Positions 17,485-27,757 of a DNA stretch of 64,000 nucleotides are shown piece by piece. This stretch comes from Streptomyces fulvoviolaceus (GTDB lineage: Bacteria > Actinomycetota > Actinomycetes > Streptomycetales > Streptomycetaceae): NCBI RefSeq assembly GCF_000718165.1, contig NZ_JOEY01000027.1:62001-126000 (forward strand), given 5' to 3'. The position numbers were made by a program, and so were the translations under genes. Within the stretch, counting starts at the first letter, position 1, and each line of letters begins with the position of its first letter. Below the pieces are notes generated by a model, which did no database searches, had not been told where the DNA came from, and saw only the letters and a program-made list of their open reading frames with translations.

Positions 17485-18933
17485 GTGACCGAGAGCGGTG
17501 TGAGTGTGGAGACCGGGGTGCGGGGGACGGTTTCGGACACCGGGCCGGTGCGGCGGCTGCCCAGGGTGCCCGGCTTCGCCGAGCGGTCCGCCGCGGGCTC
17601 GCCCAAGCAGGAGGGCAAGGCCCTGCGCGACGGCGTCCCGCGCAGCGCGCACGCCACGCTCGACCTCGACGCCTCCCGCCCCGACGCGGTGAGCGCGGTC
17701 GAGGCGTCGAGCCACGGCCGCATACCCGGGCTCAAGCCGATCCGGATCGGCAGGATGGCGGCCACGCCGTTCGCCTTCCTGCGCGGCGCGGCGGGCCTCA
17801 TGGCGCACGACCTGGCCCGCACCCCCATGACCAGGATCCGCGCCCAGATCTGCGGCGACGCGCACGCGGCGAACTTCGGCCTGTACGGCGACGCCCGCGG
17901 CGGCCTGGTCATCGACCTGAACGACTTCGACGAGACGGTCCACGGCCCCTGGGAGTGGGACCTCAAGCGGCTCGTCGCCTCGCTGGTCCTCGCGGGCCGG
18001 GAGGCCGGCGCCGACGAGGACACCTGCCGGGCGGCGGCGCACGGCGCGGTGGGGGCGTACCGCCGCACCATGCGGCTGCTCGCCAGGCTCCCGGTCCTGG
18101 ACGCGTGGAACGCCATCGCGGACGAGGAGCTGGTCTCCCACACCGACGCCCATGACCTGATCGGCACCCTGGAGCGGGTCTCGGAGAAGGCGCGGGCCAA
18201 CACCAGCGGGCGTTTCGCGGCGAAGTCGACGGAGCCGACCGAGGACGGCGGCCGCCGCTTCGTGGACGCCTCGCCCGTACTGCGGCGCGTTCCCGACGCA
18301 GAGGCGGCAGCAGTGGCCGCGTCCCTGGAGGAGTACGTGACCACGCTCTCCGAGGACCGCCTCCCGCTGCTGGCCCGGCACGCGGTGCACGACGTGGCGT
18401 TCCGCGTGGTCGGCACGGGCAGCGTCGGCACCCGCTCCTATGTCGTCCTCCTGCTGGACCACCGCGGCGAGCCGCTGGTCCTGCAGGTGAAGGAGGCGCG
18501 GGCCTCCGCCCTGGTGCCGCACCTGGTGACCGCCGGCTTCGAGGCGCCGCCCGTCGACCACGAGGGCCGCCGGGTCGTGCTGGGCCAGAAGCGCATGCAG
18601 GTCGTCAGCGACATCCTGCTGGGCTGGACGACGGTCGAGGGCCGTCCCTACCAGGTCCGTCAGTTCCGCAACCGCAAGGGCAGCGTCGACCCCGCGGCCC
18701 TCTCCGCCGACCAGATCGACGACTACGGCCGCATGACCGGCGCCCTTCTGGCCCGCGCCCACGCCCACAGCGCGGACCCCCGCGTGATCGCCGGCTACTG
18801 CGGCAAGAGCGAGGAACTCGACGAGGCGATGGCGGCCTTCGCCGTGGCTTACGCCGACCGCACCGAAGCGGACCACGCGGACCTGGTGGCGGCGGTACGG
18901 GTGGGGAGGGTCGCGGCGGAGCTGGGGGTGTGA
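17485..18933 (+). CDS. DUF2252 family protein
   Basis: A 482-residue protein of the DUF2252 family, whose fold is related to aminoglycoside-phosphotransferase-type kinases. Visible family motifs are QICGDAHAANFGLYG (kinase-like catalytic loop) and VIDLNDFDET (metal-binding DFD), then GPWEWDLKRLVASL. No signal peptide or membrane segment. Function is not established; a small-molecule kinase is possible from the motifs. GTG start at 17485 with GGGGAGG upstream. It is followed by 350 nt without a gene. Confidence 0.9.
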   Translation: MTESGVSVETGVRGTVSDTGPVRRLPRVPGFAERSAAGSPKQEGKALRDGVPRSAHATLDLDASRPDAVSAVEASSHGRIPGLKPIRIGRMAATPFAFLRGAAGLMAHDLARTPMTRIRAQICGDAHAANFGLYGDARGGLVIDLNDFDETVHGPWEWDLKRLVASLVLAGREAGADEDTCRAAAHGAVGAYRRTMRLLARLPVLDAWNAIADEELVSHTDAHDLIGTLERVSEKARANTSGRFAAKSTEPTEDGGRRFVDASPVLRRVPDAEAAAVAASLEEYVTTLSEDRLPLLARHAVHDVAFRVVGTGSVGTRSYVVLLLDHRGEPLVLQVKEARASALVPHLVTAGFEAPPVDHEGRRVVLGQKRMQVVSDILLGWTTVEGRPYQVRQFRNRKGSVDPAALSADQIDDYGRMTGALLARAHAHSADPRVIAGYCGKSEELDEAMAAFAVAYADRTEADHADLVAAVRVGRVAAELGV

Positions 18934-19283
18934 GGACGGGCGGTGCCTCGCGTGGCCGGGGCGGCCGGAGCCCCGGCGCGGCACGCACGGGGGCAGGAAT
19001 GCGGTACGCGGCCTGAAGGCCTTGCCTGCACCCCGCGCCCCGCAGGCCTTGCCCGCGTCCCGCACCCCGCGCCCCGCACGAGGTGCGAGGCCGATCCGCC
19101 CGTCTGATGCTGAGAGGCCATCCGTCCGCCCGAGGGCATCCCGGAGCAGAGCCTGGCCTGCGGAAAGCGGGGCATCGAGTGGGACACCGCGTCGCTCTGC
19201 CGGAAGCCGCTGCCGACGTGCCGGTCGGTGTCTGCTCCTCGGCGTGAGCAGAGGGCACCGGCGCCGTGGCCTACGCTGTTCGG
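18934..19283 (+). promoter_or_regulatory. 350-nt gap with leaderless promoter for the J-domain gene
   Basis: No gene is visible. The middle is a low-complexity CCGCGCCCCGC / GCCTTGCC tract (19010-19080). At the end, TACGCT (19272-19277) lies 6 nt before the ATG at 19284, fitting a leaderless start. Confidence 0.45.
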
Positions 19284-20141
19284 ATGACGACCCCGGAAGC
19301 TGAGCAGCAGGGTGGGGGTGCCGCCGGTGAGGAGCAGGTGACGCCCGAGGGCGCCGGTGTGCCCCGGCCCGAAGAGCGGCTGGAGCGGGCCGTGCGCGCC
19401 GCCGAGCAGGCGCTGATCGAGTACGAGATCGCGGTGGAGACCTTCCGCATCGAGGTGGACAACTTCTCCCGGCTCCACCACCAGAGGCTCGGCCCGGTGT
19501 ACGCGCGGCTCGACGAACTGGACGCCCAGATAGCGGAGGCCCGGGCCGCCCGCACCGGCGACCCCGAGGACCGGCGCAAGGCGGACGAGGCACGGGCCCG
19601 GGTGCTGCCCATGCCCGGCGTCGAGGAGCTGTTCCACGGCTGGATGGACGGGGAGGGGCTGTTCCCGGAGGCCGAGGCGATGCTCACCGACCAGCCGGTG
19701 CAGCCCCCGCAGCGGGTGCGCCCCAGCGACGAGGCCCGCAAGCTCTACCGCGAGCTGGCCCGCAAGGCCCACCCCGACCTGGCGCAGGAGGACGGGGAGC
19801 GGGCACGGCGCGAGGAGTTCATCACCCGGGTCAACGCCGCCTACTCCCGCGGCGACGAGACGCTGCTGCGGGAACTGGCCGAGGAGTGGGCCGCGGGCCC
19901 CGTGCCCAAGGAACAGGGCCCCACCCCCGCCGAGGAGCTCTACGCCCGCCTCGAATGGCTCGCCCAGCGCAAGGAACTGCTCTCGGTGGTCGCGCGGGAG
20001 CTGGAGGAGAGCGCGATCGGCGGGATGCTCCGGCTGGCCCCGGACGACCCGGACCGCCTCCTGGAGGAGATCGCCGAGCAGCTGCTGGCGCAGGTTTCCG
20101 AGCGCGAGTCGGAGCTGGCGGAGCTGCTCGGGCAGGAGTGA
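19284..20141 (+). CDS. coiled-coil protein with a J-like domain
   Basis: A 285-residue soluble protein. Residues about 35-95 form a charged helical coiled coil (ERLERAVRAAEQALIEYEIA). A J-domain-like segment follows at about 148-190: SDEARKLYRELARKAHPDLA, with the HPD tripeptide that stimulates Hsp70 ATPase in DnaJ proteins, then FITRVNAAYSRGD. The C-terminus is again helical and acidic. There are no Gly/Phe or zinc modules, so it is a specialised J-protein, not DnaJ itself. The HPD may be functional; its Hsp70 partner is unknown. An upstream in-frame ATG at 19266 precedes the -10 hexamer, so I prefer 19284. Confidence 0.75.
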   Translation: MTTPEAEQQGGGAAGEEQVTPEGAGVPRPEERLERAVRAAEQALIEYEIAVETFRIEVDNFSRLHHQRLGPVYARLDELDAQIAEARAARTGDPEDRRKADEARARVLPMPGVEELFHGWMDGEGLFPEAEAMLTDQPVQPPQRVRPSDEARKLYRELARKAHPDLAQEDGERARREEFITRVNAAYSRGDETLLRELAEEWAAGPVPKEQGPTPAEELYARLEWLAQRKELLSVVARELEESAIGGMLRLAPDDPDRLLEEIAEQLLAQVSERESELAELLGQE

Positions 20142-20188
20142 CCCATGGCCGTGTCCGGTCCGCGCCGGCGTCGGGTAGCGTCGGACAC

Positions 20189-20536
20189 ATGTCTTTTGGA
20201 GCTGGTGTGCCCACGGTCGAGGTCACGGACCTCAAGGACAGCGACTTCCTGCTGGACGTCCGCGAGGACGACGAGTGGCAGGCGGGTCACGCCGAAGGGG
20301 CGCTGCACATTCCCATCAGTGAGTTCGTCGCCCGGTACGGCGAGCTGACCGAGGCGGCACCGCAGGACGGGCGGGTCCACGTGATCTGCCGCTCCGGTGG
20401 CCGCTCGGCCCAGGTCACGATGTACCTCGCCCAGCAGGGCATCGACGCCGTGAACGTCGACGGCGGCATGCAGCTGTGGGCGGAGGTCGGCCGCCCCGTG
20501 GTGACCGACGACGGACAGCCGGGCTTCGTTCTCTAG
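20189..20536 (+). CDS. rhodanese-like domain protein
   Basis: A 115-residue single rhodanese domain. The active-site loop CRSGGRS holds the catalytic Cys, preceded by DVREDDEWQAGHAEGALHIP, the typical CH2A-like region. It may carry sulfane sulfur or act as a redox protein; the single-domain form does not tell which. ATG at 20189 lacks a ribosome-binding site, but TAGCGT (20176-20181) is exactly 7 nt upstream, suggesting leaderless mRNA. It converges on the acyl-CoA dehydrogenase with a 15-nt gap. Confidence 0.9.
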   Translation: MSFGAGVPTVEVTDLKDSDFLLDVREDDEWQAGHAEGALHIPISEFVARYGELTEAAPQDGRVHVICRSGGRSAQVTMYLAQQGIDAVNVDGGMQLWAEVGRPVVTDDGQPGFVL

Positions 20537-20551
20537 CCCCCTCCCGGCCGC

Positions 20552-21685
20552 TCAGCCCAGGGGATGGGCCGCCAGCAGGTCCCCCAACGCCTCCTCGTGT
20601 GCCGCCGCCGGGCCGAGCGACAGTTCCAGGTACTTGGCCCAGGCGTGGTACCGGTGCAGGGGATAGTCGACGTCGGCACCGAACCCGCCGTGCAGATGCT
20701 GTGCCGTCTGCACGACCCGCCGCACGCCCTCCGAGGCCCAGATCTTGGCCACGGCGACGTCCCCGGCCGCGGGCAGCGCACCCTGCGCCCCCGAACCGAT
20801 CCGCCACGCGGCCTGCCACAGCGTGACCTCCATCGCGCGCAGGTCGATGTACCGGTCGGCGGCCTGCACGGCGACGGCCTGGAAGGTGGCGACCGGGAAC
20901 CCGAACTGCTCCCGCTTGCTCGTGTACTCGCTGCTCATCCGCAGCACCCGCTCGCCCAGCCCGAGCGCCAGCGCACACGTCCCCGTGGTCAGCAGATCCC
21001 GCAACCACTCCCACGCGCCCTCGGTGTCGATCACGTCCCGATCCGCGATCCGCGCGGACTCCAGCCGCAGCTCGCCCAGCCGCTCCCCGCTGGTGGAGAA
21101 CTGCTCCCCGAGCACGACCCCTTCACCCACCCGGGGGACCAGCGCGAGGACGGTCCGATCGGCGGCCGTCCGCGCCGGTACGACGACGAAGTCGGCGTTG
21201 TACGCCCACGGCACCGCCGTCTGCACCCCGTCCAGGACCCAGTCGGCGCCCTCCTGCCGAGCGGTGACGGCGAGTTCGGCCGGGTCGTGACCGGTACGGC
21301 CGTTCGCGGCGACGGTCAGCACGACCTCCCCGCGCCCGGCCCCGGCCAGCAGACCTGACCTCAACTCCTCACCGCCGTAGGCCTGTACGGCCGACATGGC
21401 CGCGCTGCTCTCCAGCAACGGCACCCGCGCCAGCACCTTCGCCGACTCCCGCAGCACCAGGCACAGCGCGATGGCGTCCAGGCCGGCCCCGCCGTACTCC
21501 GGGTCCAGCAGCAGGCTCAGCAGGTCCGCGTCGGCGAGCCTGGCCCACAGCGCACGGTCGAAGTCGTCGGCGACGGCGCCTGTGGTGAGCGCCGGGCTGG
21601 GCACCGCGTCCGGCGCGACGTCGGCGAACACGCCGCGCGCCGCCTCGGCCGCCGCCTGCTGCTCCTCGGTGAAGGTGAAGTCCAC
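20552..21685 (-). CDS. acyl-CoA dehydrogenase family protein
   Basis: A 377-residue flavoprotein of the acyl-CoA dehydrogenase superfamily (alpha,beta-oxidation of an acyl-CoA). Visible: N-terminal helical domain with FTEEQ, middle beta domain, and C-terminal helices with SKREQFG and the conserved HLHGGFGADVDYPLHRY. The FadE type is often a subunit of a heterodimeric enzyme. Start GTG 21685 with GGGAGG 9 nt upstream. A TGACGG-N-CCGTCA palindrome sits in its promoter. It is next to paaE but has its own promoter, so involvement in phenylacetate degradation is possible, not shown. Confidence 0.9.
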   Translation of the reverse strand: MDFTFTEEQQAAAEAARGVFADVAPDAVPSPALTTGAVADDFDRALWARLADADLLSLLLDPEYGGAGLDAIALCLVLRESAKVLARVPLLESSAAMSAVQAYGGEELRSGLLAGAGRGEVVLTVAANGRTGHDPAELAVTARQEGADWVLDGVQTAVPWAYNADFVVVPARTAADRTVLALVPRVGEGVVLGEQFSTSGERLGELRLESARIADRDVIDTEGAWEWLRDLLTTGTCALALGLGERVLRMSSEYTSKREQFGFPVATFQAVAVQAADRYIDLRAMEVTLWQAAWRIGSGAQGALPAAGDVAVAKIWASEGVRRVVQTAQHLHGGFGADVDYPLHRYHAWAKYLELSLGPAAAHEEALGDLLAAHPLG

Positions 21686-21716
21686 GGTCCCGGTCCTCCC
21701 GACGGCTCAGCTGATC

Positions 21717-21729
21717 TGACGGTCCGTCA
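21717..21729. promoter_or_regulatory. palindromic operator TGACGGTCCGTCA
   Basis: Perfect 6-1-6 inverted repeat 32 nt before the acyl-CoA dehydrogenase start. The size and symmetry fit a TetR-family operator of the kind often found before acyl-CoA dehydrogenase genes in actinomycetes. It differs from the paa operator, so a different regulator is expected. Confidence 0.55.
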
Positions 21730-21770
21730 AGATAGAACAGGTTCTAGAAGAAGGGAACGGGCTGCCGATG

Positions 21771-21830
21771 CCTACGTGTCGAATACCTACGTGTCGAATA
21801 CCTACCTGTCGAAGGTCTACCTGTCGAAGT
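21771..21830. repeat. 15-bp tandem repeat over the paaE 3' end
   Basis: Four units begin at 21771, 21786, 21801 and 21816: CCTACGTGTCGAATA twice, then CCTACCTGTCGAAGG and TCTACCTGTCGAAGT. On the gene strand each unit contains TTCGACA[GC]GTAG, that is the last paaE codons and the stop codon. The tract is therefore a quadruplicated gene end with an in-frame stop in every copy. Confidence 0.85.
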
Positions 21831-22884
21831 CCAACTCCACCTTCTCGGTCACGGGATGCGACTGGCACGCCAGCACATACCCCGACTCCGTCTCCTCCGG
21901 CTCCAGCGCGAAGTTGCGGTCCATGCGCACCTCGCCGGAGACCAGGAAGGCCCGGCACGTCCCGCACACCCCGCCCTTGCAGGCGTAGGGCGCGTCGGGT
22001 CGGTTGCGCAGCACTGTCTCCAGAAGGGACTCGCCGTCCTGGACGGGCCAGCTCCCGCCGCGGCCGTCCAGCCGGGCGGTCACCGTGCTGTGCGCGGGAG
22101 CAGGCGCGGTCGCGGTCGCGGTGGGGGCGACGGGGTCCACATGGAAGATCTCCTCATGGATGCGGGTACGCGCGACCCCGAGCTCCCGCAAGGCCCGTTC
22201 CGCCCCCTGCACCAGCCCGAACGGCCCGCACAGGAACCACCCCGCCACCCGCTCCACCGGCAACAGCGCCGGCAACAGCCCGGTGAGCCGCTCCCGGTCG
22301 AGCCGTCCGGACGGCAGCCCCGCCTGCTGCTCCTCCCGGGACAGCACCGTGACCAGCTGGAACCGCTCCGGCCAACGGTCCTTCAGATCGGCGACCTCCT
22401 CGAGGAACATCGTCGAGGCGGACGTCCGGTCGCTGCGTATCAGACAGAACCGGGCCTCCGGCTCGCGCGCCAGCAGCGTCGCCGCGATCGACAGCACCGG
22501 GGTGATGCCGCTGCCGCCGACGATCGCCGCGTAGAGCCCGGGCGCGGGGTCCAGGCTGAAGCGTCCCGCCGGTGTCATCACCTCCAGCTCGTCACCGGCG
22601 TTGATCTCCTTGAGCGCGTACGCCGAGAAGGCCCCGCCGTCCACCAGTCGCACCCCGACCCGCAGCGTGCGGGGCCCGTCGCCGGCCGGGGCCGGTGCCG
22701 GGGAGCAGATCGAGTACGTCCGCCGGATCTCCTGGCCGTCGGCCGTGCGGCGCAGGGCGAGATGCTGGCCCGCGGCGTGCCGGTACTCCTCGCGGAGCTC
22801 GGGCGGCACGGTGAAGGTGAGGGCCACGGAGTCGTCGGTGAGCCGGTCGACCGCGGCCACCGGGAGCGGGTGGAAGCGGGCCAT
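21817..22884 (-). CDS. paaE: phenylacetyl-CoA epoxidase reductase subunit PaaE
   Basis: A 355-residue reductase that passes electrons from NAD(P)H through FAD and a 2Fe-2S cluster to the PaaA diiron subunit of ring 1,2-phenylacetyl-CoA epoxidase. The FAD motif is RRTYSICSP. The nucleotide domain has GGSGITPVLS and LCGPFGL. The C-terminal plant-type ferredoxin has CKGGVCGTC and a fourth Cys in LACQSHP. ATG 22884 overlaps the paaD stop by one base (TGATG) with AGGAG upstream. Last gene of paaABCDE; its end is caught in a 15-bp tandem repeat. Confidence 0.95.
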   Translation of the reverse strand: MARFHPLPVAAVDRLTDDSVALTFTVPPELREEYRHAAGQHLALRRTADGQEIRRTYSICSPAPAPAGDGPRTLRVGVRLVDGGAFSAYALKEINAGDELEVMTPAGRFSLDPAPGLYAAIVGGSGITPVLSIAATLLAREPEARFCLIRSDRTSASTMFLEEVADLKDRWPERFQLVTVLSREEQQAGLPSGRLDRERLTGLLPALLPVERVAGWFLCGPFGLVQGAERALRELGVARTRIHEEIFHVDPVAPTATATAPAPAHSTVTARLDGRGGSWPVQDGESLLETVLRNRPDAPYACKGGVCGTCRAFLVSGEVRMDRNFALEPEETESGYVLACQSHPVTEKVELDFDR

Positions 22885-23414
22885 CACAACTCCTTGAAGT
22901 GGTCGAACGGTTCACGGCACGCGAGGCACCGCCGCAGCGCCTTGCACGCCGTCGAGGAGAACCGGCTGAGCAGCTCGGTGTCGGCGGACCCGCAGTGCGG
23001 GCACCGGATGGGGTCGGTCTCCGGGGCGAGGGCGGCCCGGGTCGGCCCCAGCTGGAGGGCGACCGGTCCGGCGGTCCGCCCCGCGCGCGGCGGCGCGATG
23101 CCGAACTCCCGCAATTTGCGCCGCCCTTCGTCGGTGATGTCGTCCGTCGACCAGGCGGGAGCGAGCACCCTGCGGACGGTGACCTCCCGCATCCCGTGCT
23201 CCTGGAGCACCCGCTCGATGTCCACGGACATCGACTCGACGGCCGGGCAGCCGGTGTACGTCGGGGTCAGCTCGACCTCGACCGAGTCCGCACCTCTCAT
23301 GTGCACCGCGCGCACCACGCCCAGCTCCCGCAGCGTGAGCACGGGCAGTTCGGGGTCGGGCACCGAACCGGCGAGCGCGAGGAGTTCCGCCTCCAGCGGG
23401 GTGGTCGTCACCAT
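22884..23414 (-). CDS. paaD: PaaD, iron-sulfur assembly-like subunit
   Basis: A 176-residue protein with an N-terminal MIP18/SufT-like domain (PDPELPVLTLRELGVVR and TYTGCPAVE) and a C-terminal zinc ribbon CPHCGSADTELLS...CLACREPFDHF. In the Paa complex it is thought to help mature the iron centres rather than catalyse. The ATG at 23414 overlaps paaC by 7 nt. Confidence 0.94.
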   Translation of the reverse strand: MVTTTPLEAELLALAGSVPDPELPVLTLRELGVVRAVHMRGADSVEVELTPTYTGCPAVESMSVDIERVLQEHGMREVTVRRVLAPAWSTDDITDEGRRKLREFGIAPPRAGRTAGPVALQLGPTRAALAPETDPIRCPHCGSADTELLSRFSSTACKALRRCLACREPFDHFKEL

Positions 23415-24127
23415 GACGCCCCCGGGTGACTGCGGTGGAGGTGCTGCATCTCGGCGAGCATCCGCCCGAAGGGCTCGGTGTGCAGGCCCTGCCGGCCTGC
23501 CCCGGCCCTCCACGCCCCGGAGCGCGGACCTTCGGGGACGGTCAGGGTGGCCCGGCGCAGCATGCCCTCGACGGACTCCAGCCACGCCGCCTCCAGGGCG
23601 GCTCCGTCGACGTCGAGCCCCTCCACCGGCCGGAACATCTCGCCGGTGAACCTCCACAGCGCCTCGCACGCCCGCTGGGCGCGCTCATGGCTCTCGTCCG
23701 TACCGTCGCCGAGCCGCACGGTCCACTGCTCGGCGTGGTCACGGTGGTAGGCGACCTCCTTGACGGCCTTCGCGGCGAGCGGCGCGAAGGGGCCGTCGCC
23801 CGCGGCCAGTTCGGCGTAGAGCAGGTGCTGGTAGGTGGAGAAGTACAGCTGGCGGAGGATGGTGTGGGCGAAGTCGCCGTTCGGCTGCTCGACCAACTGG
23901 ACGTTGCGGAAGGCGCGTTCCTCGCGCAGGTAGGCCAGCTCGTCCTCGTCGCCGACCAACGACAGCAGCACCCGGGCCTGGCCCAGCAGGTCCAGCGCGA
24001 TGTTGGCGAGGGCGACCTCCTCCTCCAGGACGGGGGCGTGGCCGGCCCACTCCCCGAGGCGGTGCGAGAGCACCAGGGCGTCGTCGCCGAGGGCGAGGGC
24101 AGCGGTCGTGGACACGGTGGTGGTCAC
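23408..24127 (-). CDS. paaC: phenylacetyl-CoA epoxidase structural subunit PaaC
   Basis: A 239-residue ferritin-fold protein that pairs with PaaA in the epoxidase core but does not bind the catalytic diiron. Typical motifs: LSHRLGEWAGHAPVLEEEVA, ALDLLGQARVLL, and YHRDHAEQWTVRLGDGTDES. Start GTG 24127 overlaps the paaB stop as GTGA. Confidence 0.95.
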   Translation of the reverse strand: MTTTVSTTAALALGDDALVLSHRLGEWAGHAPVLEEEVALANIALDLLGQARVLLSLVGDEDELAYLREERAFRNVQLVEQPNGDFAHTILRQLYFSTYQHLLYAELAAGDGPFAPLAAKAVKEVAYHRDHAEQWTVRLGDGTDESHERAQRACEALWRFTGEMFRPVEGLDVDGAALEAAWLESVEGMLRRATLTVPEGPRSGAWRAGAGRQGLHTEPFGRMLAEMQHLHRSHPGASW

Positions 24128-24407
24128 AGGTGCTTCACCCCCTCCGGGATCTCGTAGAACGTCGGGTGCCGGTACGGCTTGTCGGCGGACGGTTCGAAGA
24201 ACGGGTCCTTCTCGTCGGGCGAGGACGCCGTGATCGAGGACGAGGGGACGACCCAGATCGAGACGCCTTCGCCGCGCCGGGTGTACAGATCACGGGCGTT
24301 GCGCAGGGCGAGCTCCGCGTCCGGTGCGTGCAGGCTGCCGGCGTGGGTGTGGGAGAGGCCGCGGCGGGAGCGTACGAAGACCTCCCACAGAGGCCAGTCG
24401 GTGTTCG

Positions 24408-24411
<4 letters not shown>
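24124..24411 (-). CDS. paaB: phenylacetyl-CoA epoxidase subunit PaaB
   Basis: A 95-residue small subunit that bridges PaaAC heterodimers. It begins [20 protein letters not shown] and has the family stretch [19 protein letters not shown]. The start codon overlaps the paaA stop (ATGA), and the stop overlaps paaC. Confidence 0.96.
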
Positions 24412-25418
<1,007 letters not shown>

Positions 25419-25459
25419 GAGGTCCCCCTCGACCTGGGCCCTGCCGGAATCTGCTCCCG

Positions 25460-25473
25460 ACCGATCGTTCGGT
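25460..25473. promoter_or_regulatory. paa operator site 1 (paaA promoter)
   Basis: ACCGATCGTTCGGT, whose complement ACCGAACGATCGGT is identical to site 2 at 30449-30462. It fits the pattern ACCG-N2-CG-N2-CGGT that I recall for the PaaR operator of Corynebacterium glutamicum. Location 42 nt upstream of paaA suggests repression by steric block. Confidence 0.75.
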
Positions 25474-25518
25474 TCGTGCGATTCCATGGTGTGACGGGCG
25501 CCGTAAGGTGTCAACCGC

Positions 25519-25553
25519 TGTGGATAACCTGCGGGCGTCCCCTGTGGACAACC
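25519..25553 (+). promoter_or_regulatory. two TGTGGANAACC elements (also DnaA boxes)
   Basis: TGTGGATAACC at 25519-25529 and TGTGGACAACC at 25543-25553, same direction, 24 bp apart. Their complements contain perfect DnaA boxes TTATCCACA and TTGTCCACA. They lie between paa operator site 1 and the DUF5819 gene, in the 312-nt gap that otherwise shows no gene. Confidence 0.6.
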
Positions 25554-25730
25554 GGACGGAACCGGAGGGGAGTGGGGAGGACCACGGCGAGGTCGGCCCG
25601 GCGGGGCTGTGCGGGGCGGGCGGGCCTGAGTACCGTTCCCGTTCGAGTGCCGTGGAGTGGCGCATGTGGGTGCTGGGGCGCCCTGCGGCCGGGCGGCCGG
25701 AAGAGGACAGGAATCGGGAAACGGGGCGGA

Positions 25731-26522
25731 ATGGACGCGTACGACGCAGGCTCGGAGGCCCGGCAGCGGCCGGACGGGCCGAGCGAGCCGGGCGGTGCCC
25801 CCGAGCCGGCCGAGCCCTCCGCCGGCATGCCGGCGACCCTCCCCGGCCCGTATCCCGAACCCCGAACCGGTGTCGCCGCCCTCTCGCTCCGCTATCAGAT
25901 CGGTGCCGCCCTGGCCCTCGCGGTCGTCGCGGTAGCCGTCTGTGTCCACATGGGCATGGTGCTCCTGCACGTCGCGCCGTCGAACACGGTGACGAAGCAG
26001 CACGGCAAGGCGATCGACGAATGGATCTACCCGGAGTTCGAGCAGAACTGGAAGCTCTTCGCCCCCAACCCGCTGCAGCAGAACATCTCGGTCCAGGCCC
26101 GCGCCGAGATCCGCACCGCGGACGGCGGCAGCCAGGAGACCGGCTGGTACGACCTGTCCGCCGAGGACGGCAAGGCCATCGACGGCAATCTGCTGCCCAG
26201 CCACACCCAGCAGAACGAGCTGCGCCGGTCCTGGGACTTCTTCATCGCAACGCACGACGGCGACAACCGTCCGATGGGCCTGCGCGGCTCCCTGTCCGAG
26301 ACGTATCTGCGCCGCATCGTGGTGCTCCGCCTGGAGCGTGAGGACGCGGCCGGAGAGGGCGGCTCCGTTCAGCGCGTCCAGGTCCGCTCCCGTACCACCA
26401 ACGTCCGGCCGCCGAAGTGGAGCCAGGAGCAGGTCTCGGACCAGCCCGTGTACCGCGAGCTGTCCTGGTGGACGGTCCCGGCGGACAGTGCGGACGACAA
26501 CACGGAGGGGAGTGCGCGGTGA
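25731..26522 (+). CDS. DUF5819 family membrane-anchored protein
   Basis: A 263-residue protein. A Pro/Glu-rich N-terminus (about 50 residues) precedes one membrane helix (about 62-85). An external domain follows with the family signature [19 protein letters not shown] and QARAEI, then an Arg-rich beta region. The family has no known biochemical function but regularly accompanies HTTM proteins in actinomycetes, as here (4-nt overlap). ATG at 25731; the gene diverges from paaA. Confidence 0.85.
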   Translation: MDAYDAGSEARQRPDGPSEPGGAPEPAEPSAGMPATLPGPYPEPRTGVAALSLRYQIGAALALAVVAVAVCVHMGMVLLHVAPSNTVTKQHGKAIDEWIYPEFEQNWKLFAPNPLQQNISVQARAEIRTADGGSQETGWYDLSAEDGKAIDGNLLPSHTQQNELRRSWDFFIATHDGDNRPMGLRGSLSETYLRRIVVLRLEREDAAGEGGSVQRVQVRSRTTNVRPPKWSQEQVSDQPVYRELSWWTVPADSADDNTEGSAR

Positions 26523-27757
26523 ACCGCTTCGCCCTGTCCCTGTCGACCGCCATCGCCCGCGTCACCGAGTCGGCCCTCGGCCCCTACCAGACCGCAGTGA
26601 TCCGCATCGGCTTCAGCGCGACCTGGCTGCTGTTCCTGCTGCGCGAGTTCCCGCACCGCCAGGAGCTGTACGGACCGGACGGCCCGTGGAGCTGGGACCT
26701 CGCCGATCAGCTGATCTCGACCAACGGCGCCTTCTCGGCCCTGATGTGGTCGGACGGCCGCTTCTGGTTCGAGACCCTCTACGTGCTCGCCGCACTGGCG
26801 AGCCTCCTGTTGCTGCTCGGCTGGCGCACCCGCACGATGTCCGTGCTGTTCATGGTCGGCGTGCTCTCGCTGCAGAACCGCAGCATCTTCATGGGCGACG
26901 GCGGCGACAACGTCCTGCACCTGATGTGCATCTACCTCGTGTTCACACGCTGCGGCCAGGTGTGGTCGCTGGACGAGCGGCGGGCCCGGCGGACGAGTGC
27001 GGCACGCGCGCGTGGGGAGCACGTCCGGGACCGGGTCGGCCCGGCCCTGTGGACCGTGCTCGGGCTGGTTCTGGTCACCGTGACGGTGCTGGGGCGGCTC
27101 GACGGCGACCTGGTCGTGCCCGTGCTGCTGTGGGGCGTGTGGCTGGCGCAGGCCCTGTGGTGGGCCGTCGGACGCTTCGTCCGGGGCGCCGAGCCGCGGA
27201 TCCTGCTCGACGTCGTCGCCAACATCGTCCACAACGGCGCCCTGCTCGTGATCATGGCCGAGGCCTGTCTGATCTACGCGACGGCCGGCTGGTACAAGAT
27301 CCAGGGCTCGCGCTGGCAGGACGGCACGGCCGTCTACTACCCCCTCCACCTCGACTACTTCTCGCCCTGGCCCGCCCTCGCCGACCTGCTGTCGGCCAGC
27401 AGCGTCATGGTGCTGCTGGTGACGTACGGCACGGTCGCCGTCCAGGTCGCCTTCCCGTTCACGCTGTTCAACCGGCGGGTCAAGAACATCCTGCTGGCGG
27501 CCATGATCACCGAGCACGCGGTGATCGCGGTCGTCCTCGGGCTGCCGTTCTTCTCGCTGGCGATGATCGCCGCCGACGCGGTCTTCCTGCCGACGTCGTT
27601 CCTGTGCCGCCTGGGCGACCGGGCGGCACGCGCGCGTGACCGGCTGGTGGCGGGCAGGGGCCGTACGACGTTGCCCGGGCAGCGTGCCCGCAGGACCTCT
27701 GAGAGCCCCGGCGACCCGGAGAACCCCGAGCACACGCACGTAGGCTTCACGGCATGA
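26519..27757 (+). CDS. HTTM domain membrane protein
   Basis: A 412-residue polytopic protein with about eight hydrophobic segments. The HTTM domain is related to vitamin K-dependent gamma-carboxylase membrane parts. Typical stretches: [19 protein letters not shown] and [23 protein letters not shown] at 26519 overlaps the DUF5819 stop (GTGA) with GGAGGGG upstream. The C-terminal 50 residues are Arg/Pro-rich and cytoplasmic. Enzymatic activity is not known; a membrane redox or carboxylation role is only suggested by the fold relation. Confidence 0.87.
   Translation: MNRFALSLSTAIARVTESALGPYQTAVIRIGFSATWLLFLLREFPHRQELYGPDGPWSWDLADQLISTNGAFSALMWSDGRFWFETLYVLAALASLLLLLGWRTRTMSVLFMVGVLSLQNRSIFMGDGGDNVLHLMCIYLVFTRCGQVWSLDERRARRTSAARARGEHVRDRVGPALWTVLGLVLVTVTVLGRLDGDLVVPVLLWGVWLAQALWWAVGRFVRGAEPRILLDVVANIVHNGALLVIMAEACLIYATAGWYKIQGSRWQDGTAVYYPLHLDYFSPWPALADLLSASSVMVLLVTYGTVAVQVAFPFTLFNRRVKNILLAAMITEHAVIAVVLGLPFFSLAMIAADAVFLPTSFLCRLGDRAARARDRLVAGRGRTTLPGQRARRTSESPGDPENPEHTHVGFTA

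Noticed and set aside
20552..21685. Acyl-CoA dehydrogenase as part of the paa operon
   Set aside because: It has its own promoter and a different palindrome (TGACGGTCCGTCA) upstream, plus a gap containing tandem repeats.
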